This document shows positions 20,152 through 30,324 of a stretch of 64,000 bases of DNA, piece by piece (the stretch's first letter is position 1; every line of letters starts with the position of its first letter). This DNA comes from Chrysophaeum taylorii (lineage: Eukaryota; Sar; Pelagophyceae; Pelagomonadales; Pelagomonadaceae): the NCBI GenBank assembly GCA_029834535.1, contig JAQMWT010000387.1:59918-123917 (forward strand). The letters run 5' to 3'. Both the position numbers and the translations under genes were made by a program. The notes beneath the pieces were generated by a model. That model worked only from the letters and a program-made list of their open reading frames with translations. It made no database searches and had not been told where the DNA came from.

Positions 20152-21543
20152 TTAAAGACGACGACGACGCAAGACGGCGCGTCGCCACGTCGCGAGGTCG
20201 CCGCCGAGGACAAAGGCGACCACGAGCCGGGGGATTCTCGGGCCTTTGAGGGGGGGCTCCCAGGTCCCCTCGATTCCCCGATCGAGGAGAACGTCGACGA
20301 GGCGGATCAGCGCCCGGGTCGGGACGCGCCCCCCCGTGGCGAGCGTCAGGTCGCGCAGGGCGGGGATTACAAACTCGATCCGCGGGAGCGGCCACGATAG
20401 GAGCCGGGCTTTGGGGAGGGCGTCGACCACGCCCGTTGGCGAGATCCAGAGAAAATTATCGCGGTCCCAGACGGTGTGCGACCGGCGCTTGCGGCGGCAC
20501 TGGATCCGCAGGAACTCGAGGCACCCGTCGGTCCCCTCGTTCCCGGGGGCGGGCCGCGCGCGCGAGCACGTTCGAGTGTTCACGACCTCCAAAGGCGCGA
20601 ACGGCCGCGCGCAGTGGAGGCACACCTCGTTGTGCGCGCACGCCTTGCCGAACGGACCGCCCCACGTCTCGTCGTCGATTTCCCGCCGCGGTCGCCAGCC
20701 CGCGGCGACGTCTGACTCGCGCACGGCCCTCGCGACGCGCCGGGAGATCGCGTCGGCCCGCGCGCCGGCGCGCTGGTTCCCGAGCCACGCCTCCGAGACG
20801 ACCTCCGGAACGCGCCGGTCGAGGTACCGGGTCCTCGCGACCTCGCGGTACGCCCCGTCGACGACCTTGGCGTGCACGCCAAACTCGAACCCTCGGGGCA
20901 GCTCGACCCCGAGCATGCCGAGGGAGACCATCTTGCGCCGCGTCTCCTTGAGCCGCTGCGCCGAGGGCGCGTTCAGCGCGACCTCGAGCCGCGCGCGCAG
21001 CGCGAAGCACGCCTCGGCCGACGTTTCGGCCGCGAGCCGCGTCGCCAGCTCGCACCGCGCGCGCGCGAGCTGTAAGAATGACGAGTCGCCCTGCGCCGCG
21101 CACGACTCCCACCGCTCCGCGCACGCCTCGCGCCGTCGCATCACGCCGGCTGGCGCCGAATCCGCGTGCACTCCCACGCCCGCGAACAACCGCGACCCCA
21201 CCGCGTCGTCGCACACCGCCACAACCACCGGCGACCCGCGCACCTCCCGGGACGCCGCGTGCACGGCCGCCGCCGACACCTTCAGCACCTTCAGCGCGCC
21301 CACCAGCTTCGCGAGCGCCTGCCGCGACGACCCGAACACGCCGACCGACGCCTCCCGCTGCGACAACAAGTACACGCCAACGAGCAACTCCTCCTCGCTT
21401 CTCGGCGACCGGACGACCGCCGCTCCTTCGCGGGCCGCCGCGGCAGCCTTGGCAATATCCACTGACGATATCGCCGCATTGAACTTGTCTATCTCAGGCC
21501 GACGCAGACCACATTGCTTCTTGCGTTTTGGGCCACGGCCCAT
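20152..21543 (-). CDS. Hypothetical protein with C-terminal cysteine region
   Basis: A 463-residue frame from the ATG at 21543 (the frame is open further, but the sequence upstream is unlike a protein start). It begins M-G-R-G-P-K-R-K-K-Q, a basic stretch that could be a nuclear localisation signal. The middle is Ala/Arg-rich and helical. Around residues 340-400 come C-L-H-C, T-C-S-R-A-R and D-G-C-L-E-F-L-R-I-Q-C, which could form a zinc site. W-D-R-D-N-F-L-W-I-S-P follows. No known domain is recognised. It ends 13 bp downstream of, and converges with, the EFCAB10-like gene. Confidence 0.55.
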   Translation of the reverse strand: MGRGPKRKKQCGLRRPEIDKFNAAISSVDIAKAAAAAREGAAVVRSPRSEEELLVGVYLLSQREASVGVFGSSRQALAKLVGALKVLKVSAAAVHAASREVRGSPVVVAVCDDAVGSRLFAGVGVHADSAPAGVMRRREACAERWESCAAQGDSSFLQLARARCELATRLAAETSAEACFALRARLEVALNAPSAQRLKETRRKMVSLGMLGVELPRGFEFGVHAKVVDGAYREVARTRYLDRRVPEVVSEAWLGNQRAGARADAISRRVARAVRESDVAAGWRPRREIDDETWGGPFGKACAHNEVCLHCARPFAPLEVVNTRTCSRARPAPGNEGTDGCLEFLRIQCRRKRRSHTVWDRDNFLWISPTGVVDALPKARLLSWPLPRIEFVIPALRDLTLATGGRVPTRALIRLVDVLLDRGIEGTWEPPLKGPRIPRLVVAFVLGGDLATWRRAVLRRRRL

Positions 21544-22949
21544 ATCGGTTGCGGGTTTAAGGTTCTCCACGCCCACATGGCGATGGTGCGGACGACACTG
21601 TCGGTCCCGGTCGCTACGCAAGCCATGCCCGAGCTCAAGGCTGGTATGAAAGAGCGAAGGAGTGCGAGTGCGTGGTTCAAGGCGGACGCGGTGTCGTTTA
21701 TTGATGCAAGAGCTGAAGACTCCTTCCTCTATTGGATGATCGGGTGACCCGTGAGCACTGGGCCATTGGCCATGCGGTCGTGTCGCAAAAAAAATAGATA
21801 GGCTCATCAATGTCGCCTTCATAACCGGTTAGGGTTGATGTGACCCACTAGGTGCCTACTCTCAATAGGGAAGACGCACGGAAGTTCCCCCCTCCGGTGC
21901 GACGGCGTCGACGTCGTGGCGACCGGACTTTCTTTCTATCTATCGTGGCAAGTTCGCGGCGTCGATGGCGCGCAAGACCACAGCAGGTACGATACCACCG
22001 CGTACGACGAACTGGAAGAGGCGGATGAGCAATTCGCACTTTCGTGTGTCAACCCTTGCGCGGATGGCGGCCGGAAGCTCGCGTTTCGCCGTGACGAGGA
22101 TGGCATCACCACACGCGACGCCGGGCATGGAACTCTTCGACCGCAGCGCCGCCGACACCAATCTGTGTCAAAATTGCGCCCGGCCGTAAGGACTCGACGG
22201 TGTGAGATCGGGTGCGGGGGACTCAGCGACCAAGCTTATGGCAGATCAAGCGGTCAGCGCGAGAGCTCGGAGAGGGGTGATAGCATCGTTGGCTGCAATG
22301 GTGCGATAGACATATGCCGTTGATGTCGATCTGGCAACAACGAGACATAATTCGCGCACCCAGAACGCTCGCCGTCGTTAGCTGCTAAAATGGTACGAGG
22401 CGACGCGAAATCCAGCACGCGGCCTCGTGAGGCAAGGCTGGTTCAGTCCGGCGCGTGTGGTCTCGCGTTAAAGGCGCGCGCGCCGACCGTGCGTGAGTCC
22501 GTTGACGAGCGCACGCAGGTGCTCAGACCTCAATCAAGCCTTGTGCAACGGTGAAATCGTAATTGCGACGACGCGGCCAGCGCGAAGGCGGCGCGTACCG
22601 TCGGTCGGAACGACGCGACACGCGCCTCGAATTGCGCGTCAACGACGAGATCGGAGCTGCGAAAGATCCTGAGCCGGTCGCGAAGCGTGCTGTTGGCAGA
22701 AGTGGGATTGTCTCGTGATCGCCGCGCGTCAGTCGCAACACTTGCAGGAAGTCAGTCGACCGCGCTCGACCACCATCGTGCGCCGACTTCCGAAAGTGCC
22801 GCAGCATTTGCTGGTGCCAGCGCAGTAATAAGGCTTCTTGCTGCCTCGCGGAGGCTTGCTGGACGTCGAAGGTCACCAAAGTCCGCGGATACCCATCGAA
22901 AGCTGTTTGGCTCGCGTACGAGGTTTGTCCGACGGGTCCTGGCGGTTTG
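21544..22949. other. Region without a supported gene
   Basis: About 1.4 kb between the hypothetical gene and the transposon debris. Frames are short and broken on both strands. I see no RNA gene or regulatory motif I would defend. Confidence 0.4.
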
Positions 22950-23165
22950 TCCGACGGATCGTTGCGGTCCTGACGATGACGATATCGCTCGTCGCATAGT
23001 CGCGGCCTTTGCGATGTTCTTCTTTGACAATCCCGAATGCCGAGCTTACCAGAGGGTTAACCGCAGGCAGTTCGATCAGTTCGCGGCCACGCTCGACGAT
23101 CGCGTGTTTAGGCGGCGGTTCCGCTTGAATAGACAGTTGTTGGCCCATGTTCTCTCACCCGCGTG
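22950..23165 (+). pseudogene. Possible PIF/Harbinger transposase N-terminal relic
   Basis: A plus-strand fragment reads R-A-Y-Q-R-V-N-R-R-Q-F-D-Q-F-A…D-D-R-V-F-R-R-R-F-R-L-N-R-Q-L-L. The pattern F-x-x-x-F-R-x-x-R-x-x-L is typical of the region ahead of the DDE domain in PIF/Harbinger (HARBI1-like) proteins. The sequence after it carries stops, and no catalytic D/D/E motif was found. It is a relic at most, and the family call is tentative. Confidence 0.3.
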
Positions 23166-23857
23166 ATACGCGAACTCCGCAAGAAAGAGAGTGCAAGCCA
23201 CTCGATCCGGCGACACTCTGCAAATTCCACTTGCCAACAAAGACCTCGTACTTTTTCGCTCGAGACCGTGGCAAATGGCGACAAATGACCAACTCGCCTT
23301 CTATTCTCCTTTCTAGAAGCCTCGTCTGAATGCCCTGCAATGCTGATCCCGCGCGCCACGGCGCGCTGGGACAAACCTACGCCCCATACATTGGGCTGGC
23401 ATCCAGTTAGTTCGTTCGTCGGTTTGCTCGTTCGTTCTCTCCCGCGTAAACGAGACTCCGCGCGAACGAGATCGCATCCACTCAATCCATTCGATCCAGT
23501 GGATCAACCATTTCCCTGGAGCGGCGTCTCGCTATCACTCCTCGGTTGCTCGATGGTTGCGATTCATCCGGCGTCGTGGTCTTCCAACAGAGTCTCCATC
23601 TCTTGCATGTTAAATTCGCCCGACTCCCCCCTGTTGTCCAGTCCTGTCGCCGGCGCACCGCCTCTGCCTCGGGGACCATGCACTCGCAACCTCCCGCTCT
23701 CCCACCTCGGCCTTGAGCTCGGCGTGGGCATGACTTGCGTAGAGACTGGAACCGACAGTCGTCCGCGAAATTGCCATGAGCGGTGGACTTGATGTTGAGC
23801 TCACACAACCGATGTAAGAATGCTGTTCGGCTCTTCGTTGGTCACCCAACCGTTTAC

Positions 23858-24020
23858 TAACTAACTAACTTCAGACCTCTCTCGAGCATGGGAGCCAGGC
23901 CGGACCGACAGGAGCCAGTCCGGAATCACGGGCCTGTAGACGAAGAGCGCCGAGAGGTCGGTCGGTGGAGAGTGACCATCAAGCTTGTCGCCATGCGACG
24001 AGGAGACCGCGATGTGACTG
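23858..24020. repeat. 163-bp direct repeat, copy 1
   Basis: Begins with CTAAC steps, then CAGACCTCTC…GGAGCCAGGCCGGACCGACA. It matches 24167-24329 with only a few substitutions. The gap between copies carries a TGTTTGTC microsatellite. It is part of the Helitron-associated debris. Confidence 0.85.
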
Positions 24021-24166
24021 GTTAAAAGTTTTCAAATTCAAACCGCACGTTTGAAGCAAGCAAAATTTTCTTGGTGCATTTCCTAACTACTAATCGACAG
24101 ATGTTTGTCTGTTTGTCTGTTGTCTGTTTGTCTGATTGTCTGTTTGTCTGTTTGTCTTTAAATAAC

Positions 24167-24329
24167 TAACTAACTAACTTCAGACCTCTCCCGAGCATGG
24201 GAGCCAGGCCGGACCGACAGGAGCCAGTCCGGAATCACGGGCCTGTAGACGAGGAGCGCCGAAAGGTCGGTCGGCGGAGAGTGACCATCAAGCTTGTCGC
24301 CATGCGACGAGGAGACCGCGATGTGACTG
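24167..24329. repeat. 163-bp direct repeat, copy 2
   Basis: Near-identical to 23858-24020. This copy runs on into sequence that leads to the G/T-rich repeat at 24390. Confidence 0.85.
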
Positions 24330-24389
24330 ACAACCAACTCGTCGATAACCTTCCGTCTTCGCCCCCCGGCCATACCCCGTGTCTTTAAA

Positions 24390-24590
24390 TGTCGACTGCT
24401 AAGAGGGGGTGTGTGTGTAGGGAGCATGAAGGATGTGGGTGGGTTTGTGGGGTATGAGAGATGTGCCTGACGGGCGGAGATAAGTACGCGGGACCTAGTC
24501 GGGGTCATCGCCGAGGCGTGGGGCAGGCGAAGAGAGGACGGGCCCCGCCCGTAGGTCGTACGCATGCTGGCGCCGGACGTATGTGCGACG
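24390..24590. repeat. Dispersed repeat A, copy 1
   Basis: Starts ATGTCGACTGCTAAGAGGGG and continues through GGGTTTGTGGGGTATGAG and CACGCGGG-type sequence. Related copies lie at 42262-42368 (shorter) and 51033-51236. The minus strand of the full copies reads as the end of one protein (R-R-T-Y-V-R-R-Q-H-A-Y-D-L) with a stop. They are therefore pieces of a mobile-element gene. Confidence 0.8.
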
Positions 24591-24595
24591 ACCCC

Positions 24596-25225
24596 CCATT
24601 TAGGGTAAGGATCAGGTAGGCCCGCGAGCCAGGCATTGATCCTCCAAGCCGTCTACGGCGACCTCTCAGACTATTTCCACGACCCGCGGCGGCTCTTTCA
24701 GCGCGCCATTCTCACGCCCCGTCGAAACGATGTTGTCGATGCTGACAACGCGCGCGTGACCGCGGCCTTTTTTTCCCGGAGACGAGGCGTCGGAGTTCTT
24801 TTCGGCCGACTAGGTTGGGTCGGAAGACGACGCCTCGCTCTCAAGAGTCGAGTTTTGAACTCCCTGACAACCAACGGCATGCTGACTTTGATCGCGAGCT
24901 TAAAGTCTTCGCAACCTCGACCCGTCGCACGGCCACTGCAACGGTACCAGATACATGATCGATCGTGTCGTTGTCACCGAGGCTCCTCCGACCTGTATCC
25001 CTTGAGGCCCGCCAACGCCAAACGATCACCAAGAGCCAGGGCCTGACGCCCCGCGAGGTCGGCGTCCTCTTGGCGAAGCCCGTCTTCTGCCACGTCCAGC
25101 TCTACGTGGCTCTCTGTCGATCAGCATTCCCGAGGATATCCTCTTCTGGGTCGACGACTCCACCCTACCCCACACGTGCTGCGCAATACCGATAAGCCCC
25201 CTCCCGGCGTCTACACGCGCACTAT
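24596..25225 (+). mobile_element. Helitron helicase C-terminal fragment, frameshifted, copy 1
   Basis: The plus strand encodes the end of a Pif1-like Helitron helicase across two or more frames. It reads L-Q-A-V-Y-G-D-L, then R-A-I-L-T-P-R in place of the family's R-A-I-L-A-P-K/R, then S-L-T-x-N-G-M. Next come C-N-G-T-R, and Q-T-I-T-K-S-Q-G-L-T, V-G-V-L-L-A-K-P-V-F and L-Y-V-A-L-C-R, matching the helicase motif VI region. Frame changes (for example in an acidic stretch near 24775-24840) break it. No Rep domain is present. Helitrons move by rolling-circle replication; this copy is dead. Confidence 0.8.
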
Positions 25226-25600
25226 AGGTTAACTTACTGGGACCAGGTGAACTTACTGGAACCAGGTGAACTTACTGGGGTAAGAGATTGGGACTAGGTG
25301 AACTTAGTGACCAGGAGAACTTACTGAGACCAAGTGTGAACTTACTGGGGCTTTTAGAGTAAACTAAAAGCTTAGCGGCGTGTGCGGATCCAAGCAGCTT
25401 AGATTGGCGGGGGTGAGAGCGACGAGCTCAAAGGAGAGTGGGTGTGAGTTTACGCCGAACTTACTGGGGTTAGAGATTGGGTTTACGCCGAATTTGCTGG
25501 GGTTAGAGATTGGGACTAGGTGAACTTAACAGAAACAGGTGAAGTTGCTGGGGTTAGAGATTGGGACTAGGTGAACTTACTGGCCTGCACTTGTTAGGGC
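25226..25600. repeat. Degenerate tandem repeat of GTGAACTTACTGGGACCAG units
   Basis: About a dozen variants of the unit, with interspersed GTTAGAGATTGGGACTAG. The block follows the helicase fragment, and the same block follows the second helicase fragment at 43043. It is therefore probably the 3' part of the element. Within it lies GCAGCTTAGATTGGCGGGGG, also found inverted near 33,300. Confidence 0.85.
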
Positions 25601-25603
25601 CTA

Positions 25604-25950
25604 ATCACAGGGGTATATATAGCCCCGGGCACTCGCTTAAAGCGCTCGAGGTGGTTCGCGCGTTCGAATCCGCCCCACCGCTGCGCCGCAAGGAGTGTGT
25701 GAGTGCCTTCGAAGCAGTTGCCATCGCCAACTGCTGGAGCCCCATCGTCTAGCACACACACTAGACCCCCTCATCTGGGCGTTTTCACTTACCAGGACCG
25801 GATGTTCATCTCCGACGCAGATGTTCATCTTAAGCAGATGGCGTCGTCGTCTGCTGGGTCCCCACCGTCTCGCATACATGCTTGACTCGCCCCAGATGTT
25901 CACGTTTCACTATGATGGGGAAGCACAGGGGTATATATAGCCCCACGCAC
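25604..25950. repeat. Two copies of a TATA-containing near-palindrome
   Basis: CAGGGGTATATATAGCCCC occurs at about 25609 and again at about 25926, each followed by a GCACTCGC sequence. A TACCAGGACCGG/ACACCAGGACCGG motif is also duplicated between them. The second copy lies about 175 bp upstream of the PRORP start codon and could serve as its TATA element. That use is inference. Confidence 0.6.
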
Positions 25951-26102
25951 TCGCACACACCAGGACCGGCATTCCTACCCTCACCTTTTGCTAATCCCTA
26001 GTCGGATTCCTAAACCCTGGTCAGATCTTATCACCCCTTGGCGAAAACCGCAAACAATAGCGAGCCCTGGTCGCATCGCGCCCCTTTGCCGTCGTGCGCG
26101 TT

Positions 26103-27722
26103 ATGCCGAATCGAAGGAACCAACCGCGGGATGAGAACAGTACCCTGGTGCGAGAACTCTTGCAATGTTGCCGCGGTAATGATTTCAGTGGTGCCAAGGC
26201 CAGATACGAAACTCTCCGAACGACTGGTATCAAGCCGGACATCAACATCTTTTTGGCAATCTTAGCACTATGTTGCGGAACGTTGCGTCGTTCTTCGCAG
26301 CACGAACCGAAAGGACGGGTGTGGTCCGAGACACTGTTGATGGACGACGATGAGCCTGAACAGTCGAAAGAGGATCTCCGGGCGCGACGCGAACTGGCAA
26401 GCAATGTTTTTGAGTACATGGCAGAGTGCGGAGTCCAAGCCACAGAAGCTGCCTACACGATGCTCATCCGCTGCTATTGCCTCGACGAAGCACTCGATGA
26501 TGCACTTAAAGTTTTTGAGGAGTTGAAGTCTGCGGGCTGTACGCTCAAAGTTCGAAGCTTGGCACCGATGTTGCGGGTTGCCTGTCGATTAGGACGTGTG
26601 GAAACGGCGACCGAGCTTCGCGACTTGGCTACCGCAAACAGTTTATCTATCAGCGAGGCTGACCACATCGCCCTACTTGAAGCATCGCGTGACCCTTCAC
26701 ATCTTAGCGAGATGGCGAGAGATATTTTCACTCCGAGCCGCGGTGCCTGGGACCCTGTTGCGCGTGTTATGGAAGAGCGTGGATTCGCCGCCACGCGCGA
26801 TGTGACTGTTTCAGCGGAAGGAATCTGTCCCAGTTGTAAGCGGACACTTCGGTCGATCGACCTCACCCAACAGGAGAGAGACCTTATGTTGCAGCAGATC
26901 GATGGCCTCGTGGTCGCCACCCCCGCGCAACAGGGCAACAACGGGAATTCGCCGCATCCTATCCACGACGTGGGTGGGAAAGATGACGTTGATTCCAATC
27001 CTTGCGGCGATGCAGATCGCCGCGCCGTACAATGGAAAACCTTCAGGCGATGGCTCAACGACAAACGTTTCGACGCGGTAATCGACGGTGCTAACGTGGG
27101 GTATTACAACAACCACGTGCGTTCTTCCGACGTCGTAGACTTCCGACAGATAGATCTGGTCCTCCGCCACTGCATCAACCTCGGCAAGAAGACGCTCATC
27201 GTGCTCCATGCGCGGCATCTTGCAGACGACAGGCTTGCTCGGTCGGGCTCGGACGCGCGCGACATCATCAGATCGTGGCGCCGCGGCGGGCATCTCTATT
27301 CGTGCAGTCTTCGCAACAATGACGACTGGTACTGGCTCTGTGCTGCTATGCAGGGTGGTGACAACGCGATTTTGATCTCGAACGACGAGATGCGCGACCA
27401 CCATTTTGGCATGCTATCGCGGCGTGCTTTCCTCGTTTGGAAAGAGCGTCACCTGACCAAATTCACGTTTGGACCGTGGTCACGTGCCGGCGGCCGCTTG
27501 GTTGAGCTTGACATGCCGACGCCCTTCTCTGTTCGGATGCAGTACGATGACTTTTCCTGGCACATCCCGACTCGGGACGATCAAGCAGATCTTGCGTCGG
27601 CGAACGGAAGTCAGCAACAAGTGCTATCGGCCATTGTTCGTCGTCCTGTCATTGCCAACGTCAGATGGCTCTGCCTTCACCACAAGCGTCCGCCACTTGA
27701 GTGTGCCGAAGCTCCGAAATAA
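26103..27722 (+). CDS. PRORP: Protein-only RNase P (PRORP)
   Basis: Endonuclease that removes the 5' leader of tRNA precursors without an RNA subunit. The 539-residue protein starts at the first ATG (26103). Residues ~15-210 are PPR-type helical repeats (I-K-P-D-I-N-I-F, V-Q-A-T-E-A-A-Y-T-M-L-I, C-T-L-K-V-R-S-L). C-P-S-C at ~240 and C-L-H-H near the C-terminus supply the split zinc site. The NYN metallonuclease domain shows F-D-A-V-I-D-G-A-N-V-G-Y, N-N-D-D-W-Y-W-L-C and S-N-D-E-M-R-D-H, carrying the catalytic aspartates. No clear targeting peptide is seen, so nuclear or cytosolic action is possible. It is intact although it sits next to transposon debris, and its codon use is less GC-rich than its neighbours. 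Confidence 0.93.
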   Translation: MPNRRNQPRDENSTLVRELLQCCRGNDFSGAKARYETLRTTGIKPDINIFLAILALCCGTLRRSSQHEPKGRVWSETLLMDDDEPEQSKEDLRARRELASNVFEYMAECGVQATEAAYTMLIRCYCLDEALDDALKVFEELKSAGCTLKVRSLAPMLRVACRLGRVETATELRDLATANSLSISEADHIALLEASRDPSHLSEMARDIFTPSRGAWDPVARVMEERGFAATRDVTVSAEGICPSCKRTLRSIDLTQQERDLMLQQIDGLVVATPAQQGNNGNSPHPIHDVGGKDDVDSNPCGDADRRAVQWKTFRRWLNDKRFDAVIDGANVGYYNNHVRSSDVVDFRQIDLVLRHCINLGKKTLIVLHARHLADDRLARSGSDARDIIRSWRRGGHLYSCSLRNNDDWYWLCAAMQGGDNAILISNDEMRDHHFGMLSRRAFLVWKERHLTKFTFGPWSRAGGRLVELDMPTPFSVRMQYDDFSWHIPTRDDQADLASANGSQQQVLSAIVRRPVIANVRWLCLHHKRPPLECAEAPK

Positions 27723-28183
27723 AACTTGGCATCGGGCGCTAGGACTTAACGTGACTTCCCCGAGACACGTGTCCGAGTTATCGCGCCTGCACCTCACATG
27801 CTCCTATATTGTCTGCCCCACGCGCGCGCTCGAGCTCCCGCCCTTTGTGCTCCCCTGGTACTCACCGACTCGCGTTCGCACCTATCATTTCTTCCAACGC
27901 CCTCATCATGCTGCTCACTTATTAGTATCATGATGTCTTGCGTCAACATTCGAGGGAGAAGATGAAGGGGTGCGTCTGCGACGTTGTCGCTACCTCTCCG
28001 CTCTCCAGTTGGTCACGCCGTGAGCCCGGAGGGACTGCGGCGCTCACCTTGGGCCCCGGCTCCCCGCCAATAATGCGGCCCTCGCCCACCCTCAAAATCA
28101 AGCCTGATGTCAGTGATGATTCAAGGACGAAAACTAATAAAACCTTGGAGATCGTGAAGATCGTTGCATAGATCCTTTGGTGG
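27723..28183. other. Intergenic stretch
   Basis: 461 bp between PRORP and the formamidase gene, same strand. It contains only short frames. A 3' UTR of PRORP and the promoter of the next gene should lie here; no motif is clear. Confidence 0.4.
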
Positions 28184-29288
28184 ATGTCATCCGGACTTGG
28201 AGGTTTGAACAAGTCGCCGAACGGCGTGGTCATCGGCCTCGTGCAGCTCCAGCTTCCGAGTTCGGTGAAGACAAAGGCAGAGCTGAGGGCCCGGACACAG
28301 CGCGTCGTCGAGATGGTCGGCAAGGCCAAGCGCAACATGCCGACGATTGACCTTGTTGTGTTTCCCGAGTACTCGCTACACGGGCTCTCAATGGACACGA
28401 GTGACGAGATTTTGTGCGACCGCAACGGCCCGGAGACGGCAGCGCTCGCGGCCGCGTGCAAGACGCACAAACTCTGGGGCTGCTTCAGCATTATGGAGCG
28501 CAATCCGGGCAAGATGCCTTTTAACTCGGGTCTTATCTATAACGACGAGGGCGTCGAAGTGTTGTATTACCGGAAACTCCACCCGTGGGTCCCCGTGGAG
28601 CCGTGGGAACCCGGCGACGTCGGCATCCCTGTGGTCGACGGTCCCAACGGTTGCAGACTCGCGCTTATTATCTGTCACGATGGTGCCTTTGCAGAATGTG
28701 CAAGGGAGGCGGCATACAAGGGCGCCGAGATCATGCTGCGCACGGCGGGCTACACGGGTTGGTCTCCCTTTTTATGTCATGACGTCATTCGTAATGGCTA
28801 AGGGTGTGTTGTTCAGCGCCGATTCGCAACGCGTGGAAGTTCACCAACCAGGCCAACGCCTTTCAGAACCTCATGGTAACTGCCTCCGTATGCATGTCCG
28901 GAACAGACGGCACCTTCGACTCGATGGGCGAGGGAATGTTTTGTAATTTCGACGGCGAGATTCTTGTATCTGGCTCGGGCCGGCCCGACGAGATCATCAC
29001 GTGCGAGGTTCGGCCCGACCTCGTCCGCGAGGCGCGCGTCCACTGGGGTGTCGAGAACAACATATACCAATTTGGCCATCACGGCTACGTCGCTGTCCAG
29101 GTGAGGTTTCACCTTGATGAGCGCAACGTGCTTGGCCGCAGGGCGGTGCTACCGATTGCCCGTACACGTTCATGAAAGACCTGGTCAAAGGCGAATGGAA
29201 CCTCCCCTGGGATGTCAAGCACAAGGACGGCACGTCGTGTGGTTTTGCTCCACCGACTCGCATCTACGAAAACGGCCGCTCGGTTTGA
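28184..29288 (+). CDS. Formamidase (AmiF-type nitrilase-fold amidase), three exons
   Basis: Predicted to hydrolyse formamide to formate and ammonia. Exons are 28184-28757, 28817-29100 and 29142-29288; introns are 59 and 41 nt. The product is 334 residues, the length of bacterial AmiF. The Glu-Lys-Cys triad of the nitrilase fold is visible: F-P-E-Y-S (Glu), Y-R-K-L-H-P-W (Lys) and I-C-H-D-G (Cys). The AmiF-like blocks S-I-M-E-R-N-P, R-E-A-A-Y-K-G and W-G-V-E-N-N-I-Y are also present. The close match to bacterial AmiF, here carrying introns, suggests an old transfer from bacteria (inference). A general aliphatic amidase (AmiE) is the main alternative. It is cytosolic by lack of a signal. Confidence 0.9.
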
Positions 29289-29496
29289 AGGAACAAGGGC
29301 GAGTCTTTTTTCTCGAACGCTCAAGTTTGGATCCAATATGCATACATGTCGATATCGTCGTGGACCCCCCCCCGATAATCCATGTCCATAGAATTATCCA
29401 TCGAGGGGCTCCGCAAGCAGAGAAGTGCATGCGACAACACGCAATATCATTCATCAATATTCGCAAGCGCACCAATGAGACTCACTGGGTCCACGC

Positions 29497-30324
29497 TTAG
29501 CGTAGTAGGTCCCCGCGCTCCCCAGGCCCGTTCTGTTGAATCATTCTCTCGTCGTCGTCGTCGTCGTCGTCGTCGTGTGGCGCGAACAAGGGCCGGTAGC
29601 ACTCGGGGAGAAAGTCCGAGGTCCCTCCCGGTGCTGCAATCGACACCTTGACCTCGAGGAGGCCCGAATCACCGGCGTCGAGGTCCTGGATACGCGGTGA
29701 AAAGTCGGCGAGAGCCACACGGAGTGTGGTGGCGTTTTCGGGGGTTGGGAGTTGGACGTCGGTCACGACGTGGACAATGTGTGATCCGCGGTCGAGGCTC
29801 GAGGGCGGGTCTGTCGCGAGAGCGGAGACAGCGTCGCTGAGGTGCGTTGCGACGAAGAGCTCGTCGATCACGGGGTCGTCGTCGACAAACGCGGCGAGGC
29901 GCAACGCGTCGACCCTCAAGCCCTTACCGAAGCGAAGCCAGGCCCGCGCGCGAGGCACGGTACAAAGGCCTCGGTTTCGATACGACGCGTCGCCTCGCGC
30001 GACGACCGTATCTATCGCAGGCATCAAATGTCTCAACGTACCATCGCGCACGTGGACGCCAAGCGCGAGCCTCGCACGAGGCGGAGGCAGATCATGCGCG
30101 AGCCACAGCTCGTCGAACGAGACAGCATTCACGTGGTCCGAATCCCCAACAGTCGGAACGCGCAGAAACTTGCCCTTCTCCAAGACCCACGTCTCCCAGC
30201 CCACCGAGAGCTGTTGTGGGAGCCGCTCTAACGAGCCGCCGTCGATTATGCTCACAAACTGCGGCGCGACGCTCGTCTGGGAGAGACCCCGCGAGACAGA
30301 GAAGATCCACAACAATACCCACAT
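29497..30324 (-). CDS. Hypothetical secreted or membrane-associated protein
   Basis: 275 residues from an ATG at 30324 that begins a signal peptide (M-W-V-L-L-W-I-F-S-V-S-R-G-L-S). The mature part has no Cys pattern or known domain. It is rich in beta-like stretches (S-I-I-D-G-G, H-I-V-H-V-V-T-D-V). Near the C-terminus is a run of nine Asp (about 29555-29580), encoded by a GTC repeat. The frame is open upstream to 30444, but the chosen start gives the signal peptide. It could be an ER-lumenal or surface protein. I do not recognise the family. Confidence 0.55.
   Translation of the reverse strand: MWVLLWIFSVSRGLSQTSVAPQFVSIIDGGSLERLPQQLSVGWETWVLEKGKFLRVPTVGDSDHVNAVSFDELWLAHDLPPPRARLALGVHVRDGTLRHLMPAIDTVVARGDASYRNRGLCTVPRARAWLRFGKGLRVDALRLAAFVDDDPVIDELFVATHLSDAVSALATDPPSSLDRGSHIVHVVTDVQLPTPENATTLRVALADFSPRIQDLDAGDSGLLEVKVSIAAPGGTSDFLPECYRPLFAPHDDDDDDDDERMIQQNGPGERGDLLR

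Noticed and set aside
24390-24590. CRISPR-like direct repeats
   Set aside because: Copies are few, long and far apart, with no regular spacers; they are eukaryotic dispersed repeats.
25625-25690. Possible tRNA (GTTCGAATCC box B-like sequence)
   Set aside because: The flanking bases do not pair as a T-stem, and no matching acceptor stem or anticodon arm can be drawn.
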